The notes under the pieces are model-generated. The model made no database searches. It was given only the letters and a program-made list of their open reading frames with translations, and was not told the origin of the DNA. Both the position numbers and the translations under genes were made by a program. From Trichomonas vaginalis G3 (Eukaryota; Parabasalia; Trichomonadida; Trichomonadidae), in NCBI RefSeq assembly GCF_026262505.1, contig NC_067205.1, positions 2,232,001 through 2,296,000 on the forward strand: a DNA stretch of 64,000 nucleotides, written 5' to 3'. Positions 9,367 to 16,704 of this stretch are shown here, one piece after another (position 1 is the stretch's first letter; each line of letters opens with the position of its first letter).

Positions 9367-9705
9367 TTATATTTTTTGGTCCGGGAACAACTTTCTCTCA
9401 ATTGGAGCTGTAGCATACTCTTTGCGTAAGCGGTTCAGACCTTCTTCGAAGTCTTGGTCTCTCTTGGACTGAGATTGGAATTGGAATTGTTGGGGTGGAG
9501 CTTGCTGGAACATCCAAGGGTTGGGGAAGTAAGGCATAGGCTGAGGAGGGTAGTTCGGGAAGCCTTGTGGTGGGTAGTAACCTTGAGGTGGAAATTGGTA
9601 GTAATTCGGAGGTACTTGCTGGAACTGAGGTTGCTGAGGAGACTGTTGTGGTTCTTTAGGTTCCTCTGGTTTGGGAATGGACTCGGTTGGTGGGACGTCG
9701 GACAT
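9367..9705 (-). CDS. Pro/Gln/Tyr-rich protein, Maverick A
   Basis: Low-complexity N-terminal half of repeated PPQ, YYPPQGFP and PNPW units, then a charged segment QSKRDQDFEEGLNRLRKEY. The start at 9705 (MSDVPPTES) matches element B. PPxY-like and Pro-rich segments in viral proteins often recruit host budding or trafficking factors, but that is only a thought here. The end differs from the 192-residue B copy (35583-36161), which continues for about 75 more residues. Divergent from the gene at 10042, with the minisatellite between them. Confidence 0.5.
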   Translation of the reverse strand: MSDVPPTESIPKPEEPKEPQQSPQQPQFQQVPPNYYQFPPQGYYPPQGFPNYPPQPMPYFPNPWMFQQAPPQQFQFQSQSKRDQDFEEGLNRLRKEYATAPIERKLFPDQKI

Positions 9706-9745
9706 TCGTTTGTGGCTTAACCGTCGGACCACAACGATAAAAATC

Positions 9746-10041
9746 TCTGCTACTAGCAGTACTTTTACTGACAGTAGCAGTACTTTTTCTGACAGTAGCA
9801 GTACTTTTTCTGACAGTACCAGTACTTTTTCTGACAGTAGCAGTACTTTTTCTGACAGTACCAGTACTTTTTCTGACAGTAGCAGTACTTTATCGTCGAA
9901 AACCCTCTCAAATTTTCCTTTTTACTGACAGTAGCAGTTGTTTTACTGCTACTAGCAGTACTTTTACTGACAGTAGCAGTACTTTTACTGACAGTAGCAG
10001 TACTTTTTCTGACAGTAGCAGTACTTTTTCTGACAGTAGCA
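9746..10041. repeat. 21-bp minisatellite of Maverick A at a divergent promoter
   Basis: About a dozen units of CTGACAGTAGCAGTACTTTTT (21 bp) in two blocks, roughly 9746-9892 and 9923-10041, parted by ~30 unique bp containing CTCTCAAATTTTCC. Each block opens with or contains ACTGCTACTAGCAGT, a 7-bp-arm palindrome. AGTACT in each unit is itself palindromic. The last unit runs into the ATG of the gene at 10042, and the first lies ~40 bp from the start of the minus-strand gene, so the array occupies the whole divergent promoter region. A period of 21 bp equals two helical turns. Confidence 0.85.
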
Positions 10042-10407
10042 ATGGTCGAGGTCGAACCTACCGACGAGGCAATTTACCTAATTGAAATTAACGAGCTTGT
10101 TAAAGACTTCCTCAGGCAGAATGTAAAAGGCAAGCTTGTTAACGGTTGGATAACGGGAAGGGCTGCCTTGAATCTCGAGACTTCGACTGGAATTCCAATT
10201 CAAATACCAGACGGGACAGCCTACGACGACATAAAGCAAGCAAAGAAGGAAGCCATTATAAAGTTCTTTGCCAAGCGTCCTTGGATACTACTTCCAAACA
10301 GAGAGAACCCTTTCCCAAGAATGAACCAAATTCTCAAGGGTCTCCTTCACTTCTCTGGTCAACCATTCTACATAACTACAGAAGGCGACATTCAGCCAGT
10401 TCAGTAA
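10042..10407 (+). CDS. 121-residue protein, Maverick A
   Basis: Whole frame: MVEVEPTDEAIYLIEINELV start, FFAKRPWILLPNREN middle, GDIQPVQ end. No known domain. The B counterpart at 36629-36993 is broken. The start codon is formed at the edge of the last minisatellite unit. The 120 bp after it hold a T-rich stretch and, at 10485-10512, TGTTAG-type words otherwise typical of element B. Confidence 0.5.
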   Translation: MVEVEPTDEAIYLIEINELVKDFLRQNVKGKLVNGWITGRAALNLETSTGIPIQIPDGTAYDDIKQAKKEAIIKFFAKRPWILLPNRENPFPRMNQILKGLLHFSGQPFYITTEGDIQPVQ

Positions 10408-10484
10408 ACATCTCATTTTAACTCACTTTTTTAATTTTTTGTGAAAGTGTCAAAAAATAAATTGTTTTCATGAGTTTTCTACGA

Positions 10485-10512
10485 TGTTAGAAAAAATGTT
10501 ATTTTCTAATAT
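10485..10512. promoter_or_regulatory. Decayed TGTTAG-type operator words in Maverick A
   Basis: TGTTAGAAAAAATGTTA followed by an inverted TTCTAATA, preceded by CATGAGTTTTCTACGA, resembling the context of the B sites at 34661 and 34758. It shows that element A once had, or acquired, the B-type word. Confidence 0.4.
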
Positions 10513-10531
10513 CTTCACATTCAATACTTTT

Positions 10532-11380
10532 TCAGCACTTTTCCGTAGTTATATATGAAAGACAATTCGAGATAAAAGTCATAGTACAATGGAATAATAT
10601 GTTGCACACCATTTTTGTGAACCAAACTTGAAAGTCAGAGAAACTGTTACTAGGTGGTTCGTAGAATTTAGAAGCAAAGTCATAAAGGTCCTTACCAATA
10701 CATAGAAAACTATTGTTGCTTGAACTGAAACTTGCATGACACATAACATTTTGAGGGTCAAACACGTTTCTATAAACCATCAAATCTGCTGGTGGAAGTA
10801 TAAATTTAAATGGACCATCTGGTGGTAATGGTTCGTTCTGGTTTAGTAACCGAAGAAATTGTGCCCAAGAACGTTTGTCTACTTCCCAAAATAAAAACTC
10901 TGTATCTCTTGGAGGGTTAATTTCAATCTTTTGAAATGAAACGGTGGAGTTCATCTTGTCATATTCTAGTTTCAGATAGTATGTTCCATTTAGTAAAGAG
11001 TTGTATTTTTCTTGAAATTCCCAATAATATTTGTTCATTTGAGTTTGAAAGTCATCTAGAGTTTTCTCAAGACTTTCGTCTGAACGAACTGTAAAGATTC
11101 TCATTTCGTCAAATTTGTCTATTAGACCATCAGGACCTTCATACTGCCCATGAAAATATACTGCGAACATAAATGCGTTAGTTCTATTTGAAAACAAAAC
11201 TCTTCTAAATCCTATTGCCTTTGCATCTGAAGGACTTTGAAGCCAACGAATTGGATAGTCAAACCTGTATGCTCGGGATGAAATTTCTTCATCTGAAATA
11301 GTCCTACCAGCATTTGTAAAGATATAGTCTAACGGTTTTGTATCTGCTACTTTTGTTCTTTGTTTTTCAACCTGAAGCAT
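10532..11380 (-). CDS. Virion-attachment candidate, paralogue of 18594-19442
   Basis: 282-residue frame that reads through. Its N-terminal ~65 residues (TKPLDYIFTNAG; YRFDYPIRWL; AIGFRRV) match those of 18594-19442, 44554-45385 and 63518-64000, and the pattern FYEPPSNSFSDFQVWF near the end is shared too. The middle is much diverged. No known domain. Element A thus has two members of this family, one here next to the polymerase and one next to the tail-fibre-like gene. In element B this slot is filled by other genes. Confidence 0.5.
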   Translation of the reverse strand: MLQVEKQRTKVADTKPLDYIFTNAGRTISDEEISSRAYRFDYPIRWLQSPSDAKAIGFRRVLFSNRTNAFMFAVYFHGQYEGPDGLIDKFDEMRIFTVRSDESLEKTLDDFQTQMNKYYWEFQEKYNSLLNGTYYLKLEYDKMNSTVSFQKIEINPPRDTEFLFWEVDKRSWAQFLRLLNQNEPLPPDGPFKFILPPADLMVYRNVFDPQNVMCHASFSSSNNSFLCIGKDLYDFASKFYEPPSNSFSDFQVWFTKMVCNILFHCTMTFISNCLSYITTEKC

Positions 11381-11399
11381 TTAATATATGTAAAAATAT

Positions 11400-11486
11400 A
11401 TTGTTTTAAAATGGTATGCCATTTCATATTTCTCATCTAACAAACAAGTTTCCCAACGGTCTTCTCCAACAAACTCAGCGTACATT
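11400..11486 (-). pseudogene. Short relic of an HNH nuclease gene, Maverick A
   Basis: On the minus strand this non-coding strip matches the beginning (MYAEFVGEDRWETCLLDE) and the very end of the HNH gene of element B (30867-31448), including its T-rich upstream box. It lies before the polymerase gene, whereas in B the gene lies after the helicase, so the nuclease gene has occupied two positions in this family. Confidence 0.6.
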
Positions 11487-11530
11487 TCAAATAAAATTTA
11501 AAAAATGTCACTTTTTTAAAAATAAATTTT

Positions 11531-13679
11531 TTATTTCATGCAATGTTTTATTTCTGTGCCGTCTTTAAGTATGCCCCAATATTTCCTTTTCGATATTACA
11601 TGAACTTCGGAAAATACCTTATCTAGCTTAAAACAGCCCATCTTTTCACCGACCATTCCCATTTCAATGAGTTTGTTGTATCCTTCTTCGTTCGTCATGA
11701 GTGCGTCAATGTTCTCATAGTAAACCTTGACTTTCGATTTGACTTCGGAGAAGAATTTGTTGTACTCGTCAAGTACTGCCTTTGCGAACTGAGGGTAAGA
11801 CCAATGTTCGACAATAGGTTTTAATGTGGTTACTAAGCCATTTTGACCTTGAGTGAATTCGTACTTCAAAACAAAAGGAGAAAACCTTTCAATAAAGTTG
11901 TCGACCTTCTCATAATGTTTACTCTTCATCTCTTGAGGTTTCTTAATGGAATATCCCCATGTCGAATTCATAAGCAATTTGAGTGTCATTGCAAGTTTGG
12001 GGTTTGAAGCTTTCCTAATATCATACAGTTGTTGTATGACTTTTCCAACTGTATAGTTCCTTCCCGGGAACTCACTATCTTCGTTTGGAATTCCAGTCGG
12101 AATATATTGGACAAACCTCATGTATGCAGCGTTAAGGTCGACATAGTATATCTTTTCATCTGAGTCGAACTTGTCGCAACCAATTGGTCCAGTTTGTGGA
12201 AATTCAAGTGAGTCTCTTATCTTCTGAGAAACTTCTCCTGTTATCTCATAAACATCGTCGAAGCAACCTGTTTCATATAAAACCTTCTGACCTAACTCAG
12301 ATGCTCTCCAATACAATTTGACGTCAATTGGATGTCTCAATGGAAGTTTGTTTATAGCATCTTGAAGTTCTTGCAACCTCATTGGAAGTTCTTCTGGTTC
12401 AGGTTGGTATCCGAACATACCAACCCCTTGTGGAACTGTGTACTTCTTTTGTACTAGAACTTTGTCTGGAACAACTTTTGGTCTTGCTAACAATGAAAAG
12501 TTTGTTTCGTCTTTTGGTACAAAAGTTTCTGTCAGCTTGTCATCTGGAATTGGTTCCAACAAACCTTTCTCGAAAAGAATGTTTACAGCTCTGACAATGT
12601 TGCACTTACTTTTACCAAAGAATGGGTTTGTAAGACTTTCGTTCAACATGAAGTGGTTGTGGACAATTACAATCTTCAACCATGATAAGTCTTTGTCAAC
12701 AACATAGTCGTCATGTGAAGAACCTTTAGCTGTAGGTATGTTGACTCGGATATTGACATTTGCCAACGGTGCAATTTTTGCCAATTGACCTCTGAGAATG
12801 TACCTTGTCTTCACACATGACTCAAGATACTTCATCTTCTCATCTGTAACAAGACCAGAGTTCCTGAGACATGTAAGAATACAAGGTTCATTAACAATTG
12901 TTTCAATTGAATTGTAAATTCCATACCTTGTCAAGTCAATGTCAGACTTATTTATGAACGGGAAGTATCCAGCATGTTGTCTGACTGCTTGAGGGTTAGG
13001 TTGGTACCATTCGAACTTGACACTTGCAATTCCTTCAATTGCATTCAAAATGTCTGAGTCGGAGTCAACCATTTGTTCTCTCTTTGTAGTCTTGAAAGCG
13101 TCAAGAAGTTTTGCGGCTGTTTGTTCATTGCCATGTGCATAGTAAATGTGACCATCCAAATCTGTTATGGTCAATCTGAGATTGTGTCCTTTCTATTTCC
13201 GTCTTGAATTGCAGCAAGTACTCCCATGAAGCCTTCTTTGTCTTTCCTTCGTCAAAGTTTACTGTAAAGGTTCGACCAGATGTAATTTGACTTCTAACTT
13301 CACGATACTTTTCATATGCATATCTTGTTCTTTCCATGGGAGCATGTGCGTCTTCACCTTTCCTTTTTTCCTCTCAAAGGATGCAATTGTTCGTCATGTT
13401 TCCAGTAGAATCTGCAAAGCCGTCGTGTCCTTCAACTTGAGGTTCACTAACATCGAAAGGCATGTCCATAAGACGTTCTCTTCTTCTAACCTCTCTAGTC
13501 TGTTTGGATAATTGGCACGTGCTGTTTCCAAATCCATTTCGTAGCGAAGACCAGACAATTTGTCATAGACTTTTATGGGTCTTCCCTTCCTATATTTAAA
13601 ATTCTTCGAAACTCTCCAACCATATTTTGTAACTCTGCTTTTATTCTAGCAGACTTTTCTGTCCATTCTTATGGGGCAT
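11531..13679 (-). pseudogene. DNA polymerase B, Maverick A copy, broken
   Basis: Copy of the whole 717-residue polymerase at 38799-40952. Recognisable pieces include the motif A region VDLNAAYMRF and the motif B region LMNSTWGYSIKK. Broken, with a few breaks. Very high identity to B over its length. Confidence 0.75.
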
Positions 13680-13709
13680 TTTATAAATAAAAAAAATATT
13701 TTTTTTTCT

Positions 13710-14280
13710 TTACTTTACATAACCGCCTGCTGTCATAAGTCTTTGACGCCAAACCATACCAGCTAATGAAGGTTGACTTGGTTTAGTTTGGAAACTAAAC
13801 TTTGGTTTTGGTTTATCTTCAGTTTTTGGTTTTTCTTCTTCTATCGGTTTTTCGTCACTTTTCGGTTCCTCTGACTTTACTTCACTTGCAGGAACAGTTG
13901 TGTCGTCAACATCTTCATAAATATCATATGCCATTTGTTTTTGTTTTCCTTTCAACTTTTTGTTTTGTTGTAAAGTTTAGAATATTTCGACTCTAAGTCA
14001 ATGAGATGTTCTATAATGAACTGTTGGTCAGTGAAGTAAACTTTTCCATCTGTTGTCTCGAAAGCTCCTTCAGACTTCAATATTTTATTTGTGAGAGTCT
14101 GTTTCTTTTTGAGATACTAGCCGTTCCATTTCTATGAAAAGTGACTTTATAGTTAATTCCAGACATGGGCACTTTCTATTATTGAATTTTCCTCTTCATC
14201 TGTAAGTTCTTTGACAGGTTTTGACAATGGTTCTGAACTGTTTGTGGTGTCAAATCTACCGTTTCAACTTCTTCGGTCAT
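13710..14280 (-). pseudogene. 194-residue-type acidic/basic protein, Maverick A copy
   Basis: Counterpart of 40998-41582 in B. Pieces show a central helical part (QMAYDIYEDVD) and a Lys/Glu/Pro-rich segment before the end MVWRQRLMTAGGYVK. The start is preceded by TTTTTACTGAGATGAAATG, the box used by other virion-type genes. Broken, with a few breaks. Confidence 0.55.
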
Positions 14281-14298
14281 TTCATCTCAGTAAAAAAT

Positions 14299-14451
14299 TT
14301 AGTTTGGTTTGTTTTCAACTGGTTGTTTAGGTTTTTTAAGTCGGTCTAAAACTTCCTGAGGTATAGGAAGAACTTTACAAACACGTGGTGTAAATGCTGG
14401 AAGCCGACAAATCCATCTTGAACTCATTTGTCTCAATGCTGCATTGTTCAT
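14299..14451 (-). CDS. 50-residue basic peptide, Maverick A
   Basis: Short frame conserved in length and sequence with 41602-41754 in B: MNNAALRQMSSRWICRLPAF start, RLKKPKQPVENKPN end, net positive, two Cys. It has the same upstream box as its neighbours (TTTTTATTGAGATGAAATG here). Conservation of frame and box between A and B supports a real gene. Function unknown; small basic core peptides of this kind occur in adenovirus-like virions. Confidence 0.55.
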   Translation of the reverse strand: MNNAALRQMSSRWICRLPAFTPRVCKVLPIPQEVLDRLKKPKQPVENKPN

Positions 14452-14470
14452 TTCATCTCAATAAAAAACT

Positions 14471-14872
14471 TTACATTCCCCACGTTTGAGGCGGTTGAGG
14501 TTGGTTATTGTTTACCCACTGTTGTGCATGGTTATATCCTCTGTTAAAGAATCTTTCACCTTGGTCCATATAGTGTCCTGCTTGGTTATAGTAGTCATTT
14601 GCTTTGTTATAATAGTTTCCTGCTTGTCTTCCTACATTGTCCATCCATCCTTGAACTTTTCCTCTTGTTTCAGGATTTGGAATAAGATTTGTTGCATCTC
14701 GTGCTACATCCCAACCTTTCTGTACAGTTTGTATAATAGGTTGTGCTTTCTCTTTAAGTATACCTAATGTACTCAAAATCTTCCTTCCAACTCCAAATAC
14801 ACCTTTGGCTATTGTTCCCACTGCGGGCAAAAATCTAGATGCGACTCCTGCTAATGCGCCAAATAAACCCAT
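14471..14872 (-). CDS. Gly-N-terminal membrane-active-like minor virion protein, Maverick A
   Basis: 133 residues, near-identical to 41774-42175. It starts MGLFGALAGVASRFLPAV, a glycine at position 2 followed by an amphipathic hydrophobic helix, then IGRKILSTLGILKEKAQ and a Tyr/Asn/Gln-rich repetitive tail (NYYNKANDYYNQAGHYMDQ). The layout resembles membrane-disrupting minor capsid proteins (adenovirus VI-like) and would allow N-myristoylation. Role in virion entry is an inference. The start is preceded by the TTTTTTACCCTATAAGAAATG-type box, shared back to back with the integrase start. Confidence 0.55.
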   Translation of the reverse strand: MGLFGALAGVASRFLPAVGTIAKGVFGVGRKILSTLGILKEKAQPIIQTVQKGWDVARDATNLIPNPETRGKVQGWMDNVGRQAGNYYNKANDYYNQAGHYMDQGERFFNRGYNHAQQWVNNNQPQPPQTWGM

Positions 14873-14950
14873 TTCTTATAGGGTAAAAAATGACGAATCC
14901 AAACAAGGACCCCTATGTTTCTAAAGCGACAAAGTCTCGTAAACGAAAAA

Positions 14951-14975
14951 GGGGATTTGACGGAGTCAAATCCCC
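14951..14975. other. Hairpin 1: 11-bp perfect stem, 3-nt loop
   Basis: GGGGATTTGAC, loop GGA, GTCAAATCCCC. Short and G+C-capped; it may mark the edge of the array rather than belong to the long-stem families. Confidence 0.85.
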
Positions 14976-14982
14976 GCTCACA

Positions 14983-15032
14983 AAAAGTGGACTTTACATG
15001 TCAAATTTTATATGCATGTAATGTCCACTTTT
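14983..15032. other. Hairpin 2: 17 pairs, one T/T mismatch
   Basis: Arms 14983-15000 and 15015-15032 (AAAAGTGGAC, T/T, TTACATG), 14-nt AT-rich loop. The outer stem resembles the AAAAGTGACA words near the ends of elements A and B. Confidence 0.85.
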
Positions 15033-15044
15033 ATGAGTTTTAGG

Positions 15045-15105
15045 AAGGAATTGGAAGCCATGAGTTACTGACATTGCATCAGTATCTCATAGCCTCCAAT
15101 TCCTT
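15045..15105. other. Hairpin 3 (family I): 24 pairs, three mismatches
   Basis: Arms 15045-15071 and 15079-15105, 7-nt loop. Mismatches are symmetric and single, as in microRNA precursors. Loop-proximal ATGAGTTACTGA pairs with TCAGTATCTCAT, the family I core. Confidence 0.85.
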
Positions 15106-15108
15106 CTA

Positions 15109-15170
15109 GAAAGTGTCCAAACTTTGGGTTAATAGTTTGCAAACCATTAACCCAAAGTTTGGACACTTTC
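15109..15170. other. Hairpin 4 (family II): 25 perfect pairs
   Basis: Arms 15109-15133 and 15146-15170 with no mismatch; the 12-nt centre AGTTTGCAAACC can pair further. The family II core AAACTTTG lies in mid-stem, followed by TTAAT. Confidence 0.9.
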
Positions 15171-15171
15171 A

Positions 15172-15236
15172 AGTGGAGATGGAAGACTTTGGGGTATATA
15201 TTAATACAATATACCTCAAAGCCTTCCATATCCACT
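15172..15236. other. Hairpin 5 (family II): about 26 pairs, two mismatches
   Basis: Arms 15172-15199 and 15209-15236, 9-nt loop. One G/T wobble. Family II core GACTTTGGGG. Confidence 0.85.
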
Positions 15237-15240
15237 ACAA

Positions 15241-15292
15241 ATGGGAGAAACTTTGTCCGAATAGTTTAACATTCGGACAAAGTTTCTCCCAT
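15241..15292. other. Hairpin 6 (family II): 22 perfect pairs
   Basis: Arms 15241-15262 and 15271-15292, loop AGTTTAAC. Family II core GAAACTTTG, then CCGAAT before the loop. Confidence 0.9.
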
Positions 15293-15303
15293 CTTTCAAT
15301 GTA

Positions 15304-15354
15304 ATTGCTACCTGTGAGGTACTGACTTGAAGTCAGTGCTTCACAGGTAGCAAT
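15304..15354. other. Hairpin 7 (family I): 24 pairs incl. two wobbles
   Basis: Arms 15304-15327 and 15331-15354, 3-nt loop TGA. Family I core GAGGTACTGA pairing with TCAGTGCTTC. Confidence 0.9.
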
Positions 15355-15394
15355 ATCCAAAAATTTAAAAACATTTTATCAGTTCGTTAAAGAA

Positions 15395-15443
15395 CTAGAG
15401 CCTCCTAGGTACTGAACCAGAATCAGTGTCTAGGGGACTCTAG
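15395..15443. other. Hairpin 8 (family I): 20 pairs, one mismatch
   Basis: Arms 15395-15415 and 15423-15443, 7-nt loop. Family I core TAGGTACTGA pairing with TCAGTGTCTA, using G/T wobbles at the same place as hairpin 7. Confidence 0.85.
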
Positions 15444-15457
15444 TGATCTATATAAAT

Positions 15458-15505
15458 CTGAGAAACTTTGAGGAAATTGTTCGACATTTCCTCAAAGTTT
15501 CTCAG
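15458..15505. other. Hairpin 9 (family II): 20 perfect pairs
   Basis: Arms 15458-15477 and 15486-15505, loop TGTTCGAC. Family II core GAAACTTTG, then AGGAAAT before the loop, parallel to hairpin 6. Confidence 0.9.
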
Positions 15506-15510
15506 CAATT

Positions 15511-15577
15511 TAGCGAGGAATGTTCGTTATCGTGTAGATATTTATAATATATACATGATAACAAACATTCCCCGCTA
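15511..15577. other. Hairpin 10: about 27 pairs, three mismatches
   Basis: Arms from 15511 (TAGCG) and to 15577 (CGCTA), with single symmetric mismatches and an AT-rich apex. Not clearly in family I or II. Confidence 0.8.
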
Positions 15578-15639
15578 AAAGATGTAAAATCTTATAAGAT
15601 ATAATTGCAAAAGAATAACAAATTGCAACAAATTTTATA

Positions 15640-15698
15640 TGAAACTGAACCTTATGAGGTAGTGATTCAAGATCACCGCCTCATAAGATTCAGTTTCA
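15640..15698. other. Hairpin 11 (family I): about 26 pairs, two mismatches
   Basis: Arms 15640-15667 and 15671-15698, 3-nt loop. Family I core ATGAGGTAGTGAT pairing with ATCACCGCCTCAT: the core differs from hairpins 3, 7 and 8 on both arms, so pairing is kept. Between hairpins 10 and 11 (15578-15639) only a weak 12-nt palindrome ATCTTATAAGAT is seen. Confidence 0.85.
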
Positions 15699-16704
15699 AT
15701 CTCAAGTATCTCAAAAGTAAGGCTCTATTTTTTGCCATGTAAAGTGTCACTTTTCTGTCAAACCATTTTTATCGTTTTCGTTTACAACAACAGAAAGCAC
15801 TCATGATAAAAATCTTTAGTTCAACACCAAATGCTTGGTTTATGGATATCTTGGAAAACATTCCGAGAGTTAGAACAGATGGACCTCCATACTGGTTAAT
15901 ATTTGTTGGTCAAAACACAAGATACTGTGAAGCCATACCATTATGGTCCAAAAATATTTTAGATGTGAAAACTGCTTTGACAATATTCGTTGACAAATAC
16001 CATCCAACAAAACTGACATCTGACTGTGAAAGTTCTTTCAAATCAGATGATGTAAAAAACTATCTGCGTTCAAAAAATGTAAACCAATATTTCATTGTCG
16101 ACCAAAACCATTCTGCTCTTGGTGTCATTGACGGTTGTATAAAAATGTTAAGAGACTTAAACCAACCACAAGGTGGTGAAGCAAATGAAATGTCATATGA
16201 CGACAAGTATAGACACTTCTCCATGGCAAAGATGAGACAAGTTTTAAATATTTACAATAACCGTAAACAAAAAGGTTTGGGAAACCACTCCCCCGAAGAA
16301 ATGAAAAACAACCCTGACTTAGAGAAAGACTATATATTTAATAATTTAGTCAAAAGAGACAAACAAGAAAGAATGCCGGGCTTCAAACTTCAGAAAGGTG
16401 ACAAAGTAAAAATAGAAATACCTAAACGCGACCCATATGAAAATACTATTGACTATGACAACAATGGGAACCCGACAGGTACTCACATTCGTGTTCGTAA
16501 AAATAGAAGAAAGTATACAAGAGAATATTATGAAGTTTTAGGCAAACATGGCAAAATGTACACACTGCAAGCAGAAGATAAAACTACTATTGCCAGACCT
16601 CGTTTCAAACTTGTCAAAGTTCAAGGTGGTATACTTTCAAAGACAGTTCCTAACAAATATAAGACAACTCCTGACGAATATGCTAAAGAAGTTGAAAATG
16701 ACGA

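Larger units (their letters stand above)
14939..15785. mobile_element. Hairpin-array insertion with 11-bp terminal inverted repeats
   Basis: Absent from the otherwise colinear B sequence, where the flanks join directly (ACAAAG then AAAGCACTC). The outer ends are GTAAACGAAAA (14939-14949) and its exact inverse TTTTCGTTTAC (15775-15785). Between them lie about ten consecutive hairpins with little spacer, each with a different stem. There is no credible reading frame inside. A clear target-site duplication is not visible: the left flank is GACAAAG, the right ACAACAG. It could be a small non-autonomous DNA element, a precursor of small RNAs, or a structure acting as single-stranded DNA. I do not recognise it. 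Confidence 0.85.

Noticed and set aside
9671-9928. Ser/Thr-rich open frame through the 21-bp repeats as a protein
   Set aside because: It is the in-frame reading of the minisatellite (TFSDSSS units) and is not kept in B, where the array is different.
14951-14975. Hairpin 1 as a rho-independent terminator
   Set aside because: Bacterial terminator logic does not apply in a trichomonad, and no T-run follows.
14939-15785. Hairpin array read as a CRISPR array or integron attC series
   Set aside because: No constant repeat with unique spacers; stems differ and are directly abutting. This is eukaryotic DNA, and no integron or cas gene is near.
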